This document shows, in pieces, positions 12,030 to 23,899 of a DNA stretch of 64,000 bases. The notes beneath the pieces are model-generated. The model was not told the origin of the DNA and did not search any database. It saw nothing but the letters and a program-made list of their open reading frames with translations. How positions within the stretch are numbered: the first letter of the stretch is position 1; each line of letters starts with the position of its first letter. A program made the translations under genes and the position numbers. This DNA comes from Phalacrocorax aristotelis. Its lineage: Eukaryota > Chordata > Aves > Suliformes > Phalacrocoracidae. The stretch spans positions 4,557,001 to 4,621,000 of the forward strand of contig NC_134280.1 in NCBI RefSeq assembly GCF_949628215.1, written 5' to 3'.

Positions 12030-14670
12030 TGAAAGTCTTTACAAACTCTGAAAATCTCAGATGATCGTTTAATCCATCAACTATCTTCTTAAGAAATACA
12101 ATCACGGAAACTCCTGCCAAAAAAAATCCTTACCGTAATCCTACCTTTATCTCATCCACAAATATACATTTTCTATATAAAGACACGATCCCTCTTAAAA
12201 GGTCAGCGTTTATAGTTGGCTACCAAAGGCACCAATATGCCTTTCCAACCACCCAAGCTCTTTATCTGCTTTATAATCTACAGGCACTTCTATGGCAAAC
12301 CCAGGGGAAAATATCCCATTTCTACGTGGCAGACACATGTTTCTTCCTGTACCAACTTCCACTTCTGTTTCTCACAGGTTACACACAGCTTAGATCCCCT
12401 TTTAGCTGAACGTATAGTGAACTTATTAAAGATGAAGTGAACAGGCATTTCCTCATAGTACTACCTCACACGGGACAGCTTAATGGCTTTGCAATTAATA
12501 TATGCATAAGTACAACCTGCATTAGTGGTGGTAAAAGGCAAGTTGGCTACTTGATTACACATAATTAAACAATACCAAGGTTCTTGTGCTCGGTGCAAAC
12601 ATGCAGTATACCTGTTCAAAGGTGGTATATGGTACAAGCCTATACATAATTTCTTTCAAACACATGGCTAAGCTCAGTCTGAAATGATTGGTTTGTTTTT
12701 TTTTTTAACCTATGGAAAGCACTTGGTCTCATCTCTCCTGGTGATGAACAGCAATTTTAAAATGATGCTGCACCAAATCGCACTACCAAAAACAGAAAGC
12801 CTGGCCCAGGAGTTATCTGAAAATGAAAACAACGAATTAAAAAAAAAAAAAAAAACCACAGAAAAAGAGGATATCTTATCTGAACATGTTACAGAGAACT
12901 GCTGTATGATGGAAAAGGGGCCCCAGAAAGGGAAATCTGAGGAATTATTGCTTTATAGAAATCAAGGATAGGTATCCTTACAGTAGAGGAATGAATATAG
13001 GTTAAAAAAACTCCTGAGGAGGGTTGGGGAAGTGAAGTAGGGTTTTTTAAGCAGAACCTTCATATAAATTCTAACTCCGAAGTTAAATGGAAATGCTTAA
13101 GCCTGTAAAACTCGAAGGAGATGAGGAAAGGGGGGAACCCGTATATATGAAACTAGCAGATACAGAGCCATTTTATACAGTTCAGTAGGCAGGCTAACAT
13201 GAACTTAACAGTGACAATTGTTTTAAATTGATTCAAATAACAAATACACATTTCAGAGATTATGAAGTTTTGCACTGCATTTTTCTTTTTATCTTTCAAA
13301 GAAAACAATGCTAATAGTTTCCTTTTTCCTACGCTCAATGACTATTTACTACTTTCTTGATGTGGACTTTCAAAATACAAAGAAGGTTTGGCAAGTTTTC
13401 AAAGTCTTTCTTCAAAGTCAGCTCTTAAGTACATTTTATGAAAACATGAAGAACACTTCTTACTACGGAAAATTGATAATGTACTGCTTTCGTTATTTGT
13501 ATATGAAATACTGTCAGATAAATGCACATGGATTCATTTGTTTGGACCTTCTCTGTTAACCTTCTGTATGAAATTGATTTCGATTGATCACAAGAGTCAG
13601 GAACGTAACAATTGCTTTCAACCAAAAGCAGCTCCAGACATTATAGACCCAAGTTTCAAAGAAAAAAAAGTTACTGTACTTGCAAGTTTAGAGTCAAACT
13701 TGGCAGTTCTTCCAAACAGAGTGGTCAGAAGAAGAAAAATAAAAACAAACATCCTTCCAAGCTCTTTTTTTCTTCAATTGCCATACTAAATAATGGTACA
13801 AGTATGTCACAACCCTTTCAGAAAGTTATTCATTAAGACATAAGCAAAGCATCTAAAATACTTTTGTTGCTAGCTAGCTAACATTTGTAGAGCATTTTGA
13901 GAATTTAAGGAACTTTAGAAAGTTGTCAGCTCTTTTCTTCTGCGCACAGCTAAACTTAAAACCAGACACAAATCACGGCAACCTACTCCGTGTGACAAAC
14001 CGAAGCGGTCTGACCATTTGTAGCAGATCACATGGATCCGTTTATTTCAGTGGTGAACTGAACTGGGGGCCAAAGGCGGAGGCGATTCGTAAGGTGGTGC
14101 AAGTAAAATTGTGTAAGTAGGTGTAGGTAGATGTGAGTGAGTGCGAGAGCCTGGGCTGGTGGTGCTTGCTTGCCAGGGGGCCTGAGAAAGGTACCAACCA
14201 AGCCGGGAGGGAGAGGAGCAGCCCTCAGGGCTACGGACATGTCTTCTTCCAGACCCCGCTGTGCTAGCTGAAACGGTAGCACCCACCCTCCGCACCCCTT
14301 CCTCGCCTCCCTGCAGGGCCAGCGGAAGAGGGTGACGTGAACATCCCCTAGCCCAGCTCAGAAATACCCGGCTCGGTCAGTTCGAGCGCTCGCCGTCAGC
14401 AGGGTAGCTGAGCTCAGGTTGCTCTGGTGGAAGTGGGTAACGAGCATCTCCGCCACCTCTTCCCCCCCAGAGCCTCACGGCCAGCAGTGACAGGCAGGAC
14501 CGTTTTCAGCCGGCACAGTAGGTTTCCAAAGGAGCATGGCTATGCTTTTGCCCCAGTTGTGGGTCTTCCCTTGATTATCTCCAGAAATTACACTGTGGCC
14601 TTCATTTCTCTCCCTATCCCTAATGCCCCTTTTCCTCCAATTTCCTGTCTCCGGTGCTGACACCTCTTTG
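12030..14670. other. Non-coding, no gene seen
   Basis: Long AT-rich stretch with an A run at 12839-12855. Frames at 12684-12971, 13308-13559 and 13538-13836 are lysine- or phenylalanine-rich and show no domain. From 14000 to 14420 GC rises and CpGs appear at 14330-14400, but no promoter element is clear. A pyrimidine-rich run at 14590-14680 leads into the ancient repeat that follows. Confidence 0.35.
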
Positions 14671-14679
14671 TTCATCTCC

Positions 14680-14832
14680 CATCTTTTCTCTGTCTTGTCT
14701 ATTTAGACCGTAAATTGTTTGATAAAGGGACCATGACTTAATAGGTGTTTGCACTACATCTGGCACCATTTGGTCTTAATCTCAGCTGGGACATGAAGTC
14801 TCTACTATTAAGCGAATAATTAATAATGATTA
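14680..14832 (+). mobile_element. Ancient amniote SINE/L2-type 3' tail
   Basis: The block has the layout of the old amniote retroposon tail: a TGTCTTGTCTATTTAGACCGTAA-type start (about 14691-14713), a GGGACCATG word, a CTACATCTGGCACCATTTGG block, TCTTAATCTCAGCTGGG, and an AATAATTAATAATGATTA terminus degenerated from an ATA-repeat tail. Copies of this family are widespread in turtles and crocodilians and survive as fossils in birds. It is heavily diverged, and the family name (L2 or MIR-like) is uncertain. Confidence 0.6.
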
Positions 14833-14839
14833 GGTCCTA

Positions 14840-15560
14840 AAGCAGCAATGTGAAACTCCACTAACCTTACCCACCACTCCTATCACTCTTTTATTTCTTC
14901 TAATGCCTGCTGGCTTCAGCAGGGATTACTCCTGAGCCACGTCGACCAAGGGGCAGCAGGCACTGCTGTTCGGTAGCCCACTGGATACTCTCTCTCCTTT
15001 TTGGAAAAAGGAAAGTTAAACTGGGAATTATGCTAAATGTGAGGGCAAGGTCTTACAAAAACTTGTAATGTATTCTTGTGACAGGGCTATGCTATGCATA
15101 ATATAAACAGCTGTATGTAAGGGAGATCACTGCTTTGTTGCAGGAAGTAATAGCTAAAGAAGCATTTATTTCTGACAATTAATGGACATAAAAGCCTATG
15201 TATTATCTAAAGAGGAGAAGATTAAAGGAGGGAAGTAGCTTACACTATTGGATTGGCTGCACCAAAACAAATAACCTCACAACTTCATTTTGTACAGAGC
15301 CTTCCATAAAGTCTGGATAATAAAATGCTTTACAGCGAGCAAAGAGGGAGGGAGGAAGCAGAAAGCAGAACAGATATGTTTTGAGCCGAGATTGGATACG
15401 AAGCAGCGAAGCCGTGCCAAGCAGCAGGAGCTGCAGAGGAGAAGCTCTCACCCCAGCGGCAGCAGGAGCCCAGGACAAGCCAGGCAGTGGTCTGGGCTTA
15501 GGCTGAGCCGTATTAAAAAGAAAAAAAAAAAAAAAAAAAGGAGGAGAGGGGGAATAAAAA
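14840..15560. other. Non-coding, no gene seen
   Basis: AT-rich up to 15300, then a GC-richer purine segment ending in a 19-base A run at 15521-15539. The 178-codon minus-strand frame across this region (15245-15781) owes its length to translated homopolymer (a run of Phe) and a repeat fossil, so it is not called as a gene. Confidence 0.4.
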
Positions 15561-15566
15561 GATGAG

Positions 15567-15640
15567 GAGCCAAATTTTCCTCCTGATTCCACCAACGCAA
15601 CCCCACTGACATCAATGGGTGTAACTGAGAACAGAGCCAA
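15567..15640. repeat. Decayed amniote foldback (MITE-like) repeat
   Basis: Left arm CCAAATTTTCCTCCTGATTCCACC (about 15570-15593), central CCACTGACATCAATGGG (about 15603-15619) and right arm TGTAACTGAGAACAGAGCC (about 15620-15638) match the plan of a short palindromic repeat common in reptile and bird genomes. The arms are imperfect inverted repeats. No transposase is encoded. Confidence 0.55.
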
Positions 15641-15649
15641 GCCAAGGCA

Positions 15650-17400
15650 GCCCGACAGACACGCAGGGAGAGATTGAAAACAAACAGGACGCTCCTGATG
15701 GGTGAAGGAAGATGGATGGGGAGCCTGCGGGGGAGCTCCCTGCCGCCCCGCTCCATGGGAGACCCCATCCCCGACCTGCATGGCAGCAGCTCATTGCAGC
15801 AAAAGGTTTTGCTCAGGAGGCCCCAGGACCTCCCCAGAGCCACAGCTCATGGCTTGGGGCAAGGGCTGTGCAGGTTAAAGCTCCTGGTCCCCATGGACCG
15901 GTGTGTCAGAGCCCGGGAGGCAGCGGGCGGATGCTGGACAGAGGGCTGCTCCCTAAACTTCACTGATTTTGCAGTAAAAAAGGCACATTTCTAACGGGCT
16001 GAGCAGCCCAATTCTTAGTGCAGGGGAAAATAACAAATCTTAGGGAGCCCACTGCAAGAGGAGATGTTTATCCGTCAAATGACAGGACCCCCGCGATTAT
16101 TTCTGGATCCTGTTGTAGCACGTAAAAAGACCAGATTCAATAAAAAGATTATTTCCAGCTTCTCCAGCACAGAGATCTGTGCAAGACGTAAAATAAAACT
16201 CGATTTCTCCAGGCTTGCGCAGTCTTGTGCTGAGTTCGGTGGCGTGCGAAGCAGACACGTTTTTATAGAATCTCACCCTAGATTACTTTCAAAAGTAGTT
16301 TTTTCACAACATTTTTGTTTGGAAGATTTTGCTGTCTCTTCCTCTTTTTCTATTTTCAGACAGCTTCGCTTAGTGGGAAATAGATAAATAAATGCAGATC
16401 TTTTTACGGTTACACAACTTTTAAAAATTGATCTACTAAAAAAAAACCAAACATTTGGAGCTTGCGGGACATACATACATACTCCTCAGTTCTCTAATCC
16501 TTCCTAGAAAAAAAATGTCCAAATAGTCATTTTGAAAAGTTGCTGGGAGTACACAGACAGCTGTTCCTCATACATACTGCAAATGTTTCTTTTAAATTCC
16601 TACAGACGCAAGAGTTTGATACCAAGCCAGTACCTCTAGAAATGAAGAAAACTAAACACACCCCATACTGATGCTTTTACTGTCCCAACAAACTTTCTCC
16701 CACAACTAAAATGTTAAAACTTTTACCCCACATCCCACATTGTGAGATTAGTCCAATAACTAATGCTCTGTCCAAGTAAAATACATTTTGTCATTGCTTG
16801 AAAATGTTACCTTTCACAGAAGTATAGTATTTCTGACCAGCAGGGAACATATGTCAACATTATCTATTATTACACAATGTCAGGACCAGAAAGGGAAGGT
16901 GGGTGGTGGATGTTAATAACAACTTAAGCGATTTTCTAAAAGAGGCATTTGAGAAGTACAAAGCCAGAAGTTTTAAATGTTTTGTCTCATTGTAGCTGTG
17001 TCAGCAACCTGCCCCCACCACTAGCGCAAACCTAATTCTGCCTGTGACCCAGTGCCTAGTTCTCTTTTCAATTTGAGCCAACACATTGCTAAACTGGAAA
17101 GTTTGAAAAATACCTTAGAAAACTTCTCCACCAAAAGGAAAGAGAAAAAAAATTTTAAAAAAAGAAAAACTTTTGATCAGTCCTGGTGCAAGTGTTAAGG
17201 CTGCAATCTTAAGACAGATATTTTTCGCTTCAATTTTCTTTAACACTGTGTTAAACTGCTTTTTGTACCCTGCCACCCGTAACTGTATTTGTCTGCAGAG
17301 TGTCTTCAAATTAAAGATTTTTCTTCTTGATGGAGGAAAAGCACAGCCCTGCGTGGCAGGCTATCACAGAAACCATCTCACTGTTGTGAGGAATTAGGAA
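15650..17400. other. Non-coding, no gene seen
   Basis: GC-rich at 15700-15950, then AT-rich. Overlapping frames on both strands at 15448-15994 reflect low stop density in GC-rich DNA. The 107-codon frame at 16064-16387 has no known domain. No repeat is recognised. Confidence 0.35.
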
Positions 17401-17404
17401 ATCG

Positions 17405-17490
17405 GGGTTCACCCCACATCCTGCCACAGATTTCTCGAGTGCCCCCAGTCATGTCACTTCACCCCCCTGCGCCTCAGCTCCCGGGATGCA
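17405..17490 (-). mobile_element. MIR-like amniote SINE fragment
   Basis: The segment reads as the reverse complement of a MIR-type core. GCCACAGATTTC (about 17422-17433), GTCATGTCACTTCACCCC (about 17448-17465) and CTGCGCCTCAGCTCCC (about 17467-17482) correspond to the familiar block TGTGACCTTGGGCAAGTCAC, then CTCTGTGCCTCAG. It is diverged but collinear. This SINE family predates the split of mammals and reptiles. Confidence 0.6.
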
Positions 17491-17499
17491 GCCCCGCCG

Positions 17500-20400
17500 C
17501 TCGCAGCCGGCCGCCCTTCCCACCTCTCCCAGGTGCTGCGGGATGCGGATGCCAGAGACCATGACACGGCTACAGCAAAAGGGCCTTCCAAGTGCCTGAG
17601 ATAAACAGATAGCCAACTGCAGTGTTTACTTACAGCACTCAGGCGAGATTTCACTTCGATAGGCAAACACAGACTGCTGAAGCAGCCTGCTTGGGTCCCA
17701 GGAGTCGCTCGGAGGCAGCTTCAGGATGCTGAATGATGGACCCTCTGGGTGCTCCGTAGGACAGGTTTGACACTCCTCTGCACCACCCAGGATTTGGGGC
17801 GATTTGGGGAGTTTTAAGGTAACCAGATAAACATTTTTGGCACGGACTTGCCTATAAAACCCTCACTGTAGGAAAGTTCAGGAGACTCCCATTTCCCACC
17901 AGAGCCCGCAAACAGAAATGGAACAGGCAAACGCTTGCGCTAAATAAATCAAAGGGAGCTGAAATGTGATGCCGTTATTCAGCCACATTTCCAGTAGTAA
18001 TTCTGTTACTGGAAATGCTGAAATTAGTGTCTCCAGCATCTCTCTTCCACAGACAGGTGCTAAATCAGAGAATAAAGCTGGAGGAGAGGAGGTCTATGGT
18101 GCTTAGCCTCGTGCGAAGCCAAGCTCCCATCACCCACCCGCAGCAGGGCAAGCACAAGGGTCCCCACGTGCTGGAAGGGGGAGAGAACAATGTTGTTTTC
18201 CTTAAGGCAATTGCCTCGTGTGAGACACGTTTGGTGCAGGTATTTCTTAAGCAGCATGTTTCCACGTAGCTGGTGGATGAACGTGTAGGTCCCAATCTCA
18301 CTGCTCCACGGAGAGCAGCCAAAGCCTCAGCACCCTTCGGGTGTTTGCGTAGGGTTGCCGTTAAAACCCATTTTCTGCATAACCGTGTCAAATAATGGGC
18401 TTCACGTCCAATTTTACAATGTGAATTTGGGTATTCAGAAAGAAAAATTGCTTCCCCCACCACAAACATGGTAGTGTCAAAGTTGCTGGGCCCAAAATAT
18501 TTCCTCACCTTTTTTTTTTTTTTTTGTTTTGTTTTCATATCTGTTTACAAAATCTATGCAATTTCTTTGCAGTGTGTTCCTTCCCCAAAAGCAAATCCTT
18601 CAGGGTATTTATTCCCCTCAAAATACAAATTATTCTGTTCCCCGGTAATTATCTGTTTTGCATACAGTTACACAGCTGAATCAGAAGCAGCAAGATATGA
18701 ATAAATATATAAATAATGGACACACCGAGGTGTAGTTTCTCATGTTTAACATAACACAAGGGAATACATTTTTATAGCAAGCCAGTAAATGTTGTAAACT
18801 GATGTTTTCAATTCCAGTGACTTAGAATTAACTTCTAACTGTGAGATCTAAACTAGCTGCAGTCTTTTATAATCTCATGCTTTAAAGCTATAACGGTTTT
18901 TTTCATCTGCTGTTAAAGAAGAAATTATATTTTACTAGGAGATGGTAAAGGTAAACCATAGAAAAAGTATAGTTCAAACTGCTTAAGTATGATTATTTTT
19001 GTTCCATGTGATTTTACTCAGTGATATAAAGGAGAGAGCCCGGCTAGTTTATTGGAATGGGAATGCACCCGTGAGTAGAGAAAAGCACACGCCGTTTGCC
19101 AACACTTATGGAGTTTACATAAAAAAGGAGAAATATATCAAAAACTGTAGGAGAAACACTTGTTTCTTCCCATAAGCAGCAGTTCAAATATCTACCGAAA
19201 GAAAAATTTTGTCCTGTGACTTTTTTACGAGGCCTCAACAAGTACCTTTAGAAGCAATTTCACACAAAAGCCTCCTCTAATCCCCTTTGGAAGCACACGT
19301 TCCTCCAAGGCATGGCAAGGGGCTGCCACCTCCCTAAAGCTAGTGCTCGGTCCGGCGCAGCCCGGTGTTTGCCTTGCAGGGGTTTGGACCAGGTCAAAGC
19401 CGGCCCCAGAATACCTTTACTGAGTATTTTTCTATATCCCTTCCCTACAGCTCTCCTGATCTGCTACAACACATTTTTGACCCCTGCCGCCCCACCTGGC
19501 TCCTCTGCAAGGCTGGAGGCACCCCAAAGCCCCAAGGCCACCACCACTAGCACTGCTCCACCCAGCAAAAGTAACTCCTGAGGGTCAAACACTCCTGAAC
19601 CTGGGCTGGGAAATTCAAAGGCGATGTGTGCTGGAGCTCGCCGGCCTGACTCCGCTTCTTCAGCAACAAGGTTGGAGCTCTGAACTCAGATCTGAACCTG
19701 GACCTTGGGTTTAGATCCAAGGTTTGGGGTTGGGCCCCATCTCTAGTAAAAAAAGGATAAAAAGAGATGAAAAGATAATTGTAGAAACTTAAAAGCCAAC
19801 ACTGCATTCTTTTAAAATTACAAATTAAGCTATAAGCTATTCCAAACTATGCTGTTTTTATTAAAAATGACTTAATAATCTAATCTTCTTTTCCTTTCTT
19901 TTCTTTTGTAATTTATCCTATATCCTAGTAATCGCACATAGAAATTACACAACACCACACTGGATACTCCTGACAATATAAACACAATTGTTTATCCAGA
20001 AGCATTATATGTTCATGCAAAAATATGGCATTTAAAGCTTGTGGTCAGATCAAGAAACCACAAGCGTAATTGTTTGTTTATCCAGCCAAGCATTACTCCG
20101 CCATGTAAGTTTATGGGGGTTTTGTATTTATTTATTTTTTTTTTTCTAACCTATTTTTAAAAAATTAAAGTTATGGAGTGAAAGCAGGCGATTAAAGGCA
20201 AACCCCACGCACGGAGGGACGTTTTTAATATGGAAATCGCGCCTTTGTCGTAGCTCGTGTTACCCAGTTTCATCCTTCCATGGAAGCCTCATGATAACAG
20301 GGCCCTTTGGTGGAATTTCAACATATTTTTCCCTTTAGTTTGGGGCAGCTGGTTTCTTTCCTCTCGGAGGAGAGAGTGAAGTATATTTATCACTCCAGCA

Positions 20401-20990
20401 GTGACTCAAAACAAACAGGAAATCTTCATCAGCAGGCTCCTGGGCAAGGCAGATACCAAGGTACTGGCAGAAAGGAAACAGAGGCTTTCGGCTGTGGGAG
20501 TCCGACACGCAGCGTATATTGCAGCGACAGCAGATAACTTGGCTAGAGAGCCGCCAAATTATTTTTAAATGGAATAAAAAAAAAAATAAAGAGGAGATCC
20601 CGAGGTAGCTGAGAGCACACGCAGCATCCTGGGGGGCAGCTGAGCTGGATGCCCAGCCCGGACACGCGGTGTGAACCTGGGAGCAGGAGGAAACCTGTGT
20701 GCCGGCTGGGCTGGGAGGTTTCGCTTTGATCCCACGGCTTAGGAAACCCACTCCTTTGGCCCCAGCTAGTCCTTCTTTTAAAGCAGGAGTTTCCGGCAGA
20801 GCTGGCAGCCTTGCAGCCAGGAGGGAGGCAAAAAAGAAGAAAAACAAAACAAAACAAAAAACCCAAGACATAGTTAATAATTTTGACTACTGAGATGATT
20901 ATTAATATTCATGGGTGGTTTTTAGAAAAGCCTCTGAAAACAGGCTAATAAATGGCCTGACAGCAGATGACTCCTCCTGCATTGATTAGA
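17500..20990. other. Non-coding, no gene seen
   Basis: Mixed composition. It contains a T run at 18510-18525, an AAAAC repeat near 20842-20862, and a C/T-rich segment near 19886-19905. The minus-strand frame at 20335-20871 is opened by translated homopolymers. Frames at 18065-18538 and 19312-19581 lack domains. No recognisable retroposon. Confidence 0.35.
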
Positions 20991-20999
20991 GACAGTCCT

Positions 21000-23640
21000 G
21001 ACACAGGAACTGCGCTGTTGAGTTGGGGTTTTTTTCCTTTCTTTCCCCACCAGTGTCATTAAACATTAAAGTAAAATACTTCAGTCCATCTTAACAACAA
21101 AACAGAAGCACAGCACAAGACCCATACGGGTAGCGGCTGCTCAGACCTTGGCCCCGCAGACCCCTTGGAGACATCTCTGTTAAATGGCTGCAGCCCTAGA
21201 AAGGATGCGGCGAGGCTGTAGGTCGGCCACCGCACCGAACACACCAACAGCACCGTTTGGGTCATGCTCACAGGCTCGGCTGATCTGTCAGATTAAGAAA
21301 ACGGTTGCTGAAAATGGGGAGGATTGGGAAGAGTCACTATCTGCTTCCCCTGCTCTTCTGCTTCTCCCCAGGCGCCTGCTGTTTACCATGGCCAGTGATG
21401 GGGCACGATGATCCCTCGGTCTGACCTGCTGTGGGCTTATCTCCAGCGCTGGCAGGAAACGGTGGGGCTAGCCAGACCGTGCTTTTGGTGGTTAAAAGGA
21501 GACTTCTGCACCTTAAAACATGTGCTTGCCTTCCCTTGCTCTTGGCCAATGCTGGATAGCTGCAGTGCTGAGAGCCAACCACACCAGATGACCTGCCCTC
21601 TCAAGCCAGATGCACCCCTCAGCTTTGGAGGTGTCTGGAAGGGTGAGACCTACAGTGACATTTTCATGTGTCCAGGCTGGACTTGGCTTGAGCTTTCACC
21701 ACCAGTCCTCTGGCACAGCAGACATCATGTCCTTATCGCCAAGCTGCACCCTGTGACACCTAACCTCAACATCTCACCACAGAAATCCAGCCCTCTATTA
21801 ATAAGGATGACTGGCTTGGCTGCAAACCTAAGGTGCAAGGAGCTGATATAGGGAACACCAGACACTCACATCCTTGCAAACAGTTGGAGGGACAGCGCAC
21901 TCAGATGCAAACGCTGCCTAACTATGGAAACGGCAGCATGAAATCACCATGGCCTGACACATCCCAGACAGAATAAGCATTAGCCGTGAAAGAACCAGTT
22001 TAAAAGAGTGAGTGCTTCACACTGGCTCATACGCAATCTCCACAGGACTGCCCTAAGGAAAGCTGGCTAAGGTCTATGTCAGAGAGATGACTACCAAAAC
22101 CTCCGGGTCAGGACAACTCTTTTTTGGAAACATCTGGCAGAATGTATCACCACCGTGTTGAGTCACAGATGTCTCAAGGCATAAAGTCAAGCTAGGTGGG
22201 TAATTCAGCAGAGTCTCTAGAGATCACACTGTCTGTATCCTCCTAAGGAACAGTTTGGTCTAGCCAGCATCTCAGCCAGTGCTAAGGAAGGGAAACCCGG
22301 TGAAGGTCTGTGTGCACTGTGCTGTAGGTGAGAAGGTTAAGTACTCAGGTAGAAGAACCCTGAACACGAGGGTTGCAAACAAGAAATATGTGGTCTGAGG
22401 GTGCCGGAGACACCCTACTGCCAGACCTAGAATGCTTCCAGTACAAGGCATTGTTTCAAATGTGTAAGCTTTACTGGAATACTGTATTGACTGCATACCT
22501 ACCAGATCAGGCAAACCTTCCATGTAGCCAGAACCTCAGAGCATTAAGAGTTTGGAAAGGCCCCAGTGACTGGGGCTCCCCCTGATAACACGCCAGCTCA
22601 CCCTCATTGTCTGGCTGTGCCGCTCTGCACAAGCCGTGCCAACCCAACGCTGCCAGTACGCGATGCTCATCCCTACTGCCGGGGGATGCGACGCAGCTCC
22701 GGACTTTCTCCTTGCTCCCAGAAGGGTCAGCTAGAAAGCGAGCCAGAGCAAAGCCCTCGACTGTAACTGCAGCATGGCAGTAGCGTGGGGTCCAGAAAGC
22801 GATATCCTTTCATGTTCATGTCAAAACTGTGAAGCCATGGTTTGGAAATGGCAACTTGGCTTACCAGATGAGTCCTTTGGCTACTCACTGCCTCAAAAGC
22901 AACTTGAGTGGCACACTCCATTTTGTATCTCACCAGCTACAGGTCTGAAAGTATGAGAAAATTACAAAAAGCACTGCATTGAGGATGTGATTTGCAGTCA
23001 CAGGGAGCAAGTGGAAGAAAGCAGCGCAGATATCTGTAACTCATACTCCACGCTCTACCTACCTCCTCAGACCTCAGAAACGTTCAAGCAAATTAGCAAG
23101 CTCATGGCAAACACTAACTGCTGTGCGTAAAGGTTGGCTTTGGTACATTACAGCAGCCTTTGGGCTGCTCTGTCTAGCTTGTACTGGCCTTGAATTTGCC
23201 ATCTGCAAGTCAAGGAAAACTAGAGTGCAGCATCTCCCCACCATGTGCCTTTCCATCCCTTTCTTTGCCTCTGGCACAGGCTGTACAACCAGGGCCGTGG
23301 CAGGCAGTGTGTGATGCTGGGAGGATGCTGAGCAGGGAGTGCAACCTTCCACGCGGCACCAGAGAAACTCAGCAAGGCAGAGAGCCTGCTCCCAAAGCAA
23401 GAGAAAGGTGCTGTGGTCTCAGCATTTGATCTTCAACCAGCTCCATTCAAAATATTGGATAGCACGGGCCTTTTGAAGCTGCTTTCCAAGCAATAGAGGA
23501 TTATTGGCTTTGCTGAAGAAGTGCACTAGTCAGGATTGGTTGACTAAAGAATTTATTTGCCTTGGCATTGCTCTGTGCCATCTTGTTTGATTACAGTATT
23601 TCTTCCTCTCAACTTCTATTAGTCTTTGAACATTTTCCTT
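21000..23640. other. Stop-poor non-coding stretch of unknown origin
   Basis: About 2.6 kb of balanced base composition, unlike its AT-rich neighbours. It has several moderately long frames on both strands, for example plus 21408-21851 (147 codons, tryptophan-rich) and minus 23074-23400 (108 codons). None has a recognisable domain. The change in composition could mark an old inserted element such as an LTR fragment, but I could not identify terminal repeats, a primer-binding site or target duplications. Confidence 0.25.
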
Positions 23641-23845
23641 CTCTTAATCTTTGAACAACTTTGTGTTGCAACCCAAATGTCTACACTTTACACTGCAGAA
23701 TATTGCACCGTGTCCCGGACTCAGACCCTGAGCGTTTGCTTACGTGCCACGTTGCACCACAACAAACCCAAGATGCCATCCTGCCTACAGACCTGACAAC
23801 TGGCCAGAATGAGGGCTACTGCTTGGATGCCCCTAAAGCAAAGCA

Positions 23846-23897
23846 ACACACACACACACACAGACACAGACACAGAGACACACACACACACGCACAC
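23846..23897. repeat. CA microsatellite
   Basis: An interrupted (CA)n tract with GA-containing interruptions (CACAGACACAGACACAGAGACAC) over about 52 bases. It is likely length-variable between individuals. Threonine/histidine-rich and valine/cysteine-rich frames across it are translations of the repeat and not genes. Confidence 0.95.
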
Positions 23898-23899
23898 GG

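Noticed and set aside
14160-14185. GCCAGGGGGCC word resembling a CTCF core
   Set aside because: The upstream CCASY part does not match, and no second motif supports it.
15245-15781. 178-codon minus-strand frame
   Set aside because: It contains a Phe run from the A tract at 15521-15539 and a translated foldback repeat.
20335-20871. 178-codon minus-strand frame with hydrophobic start
   Set aside because: The hydrophobic part is translated A-rich repeat; a second phase is open over the same DNA.
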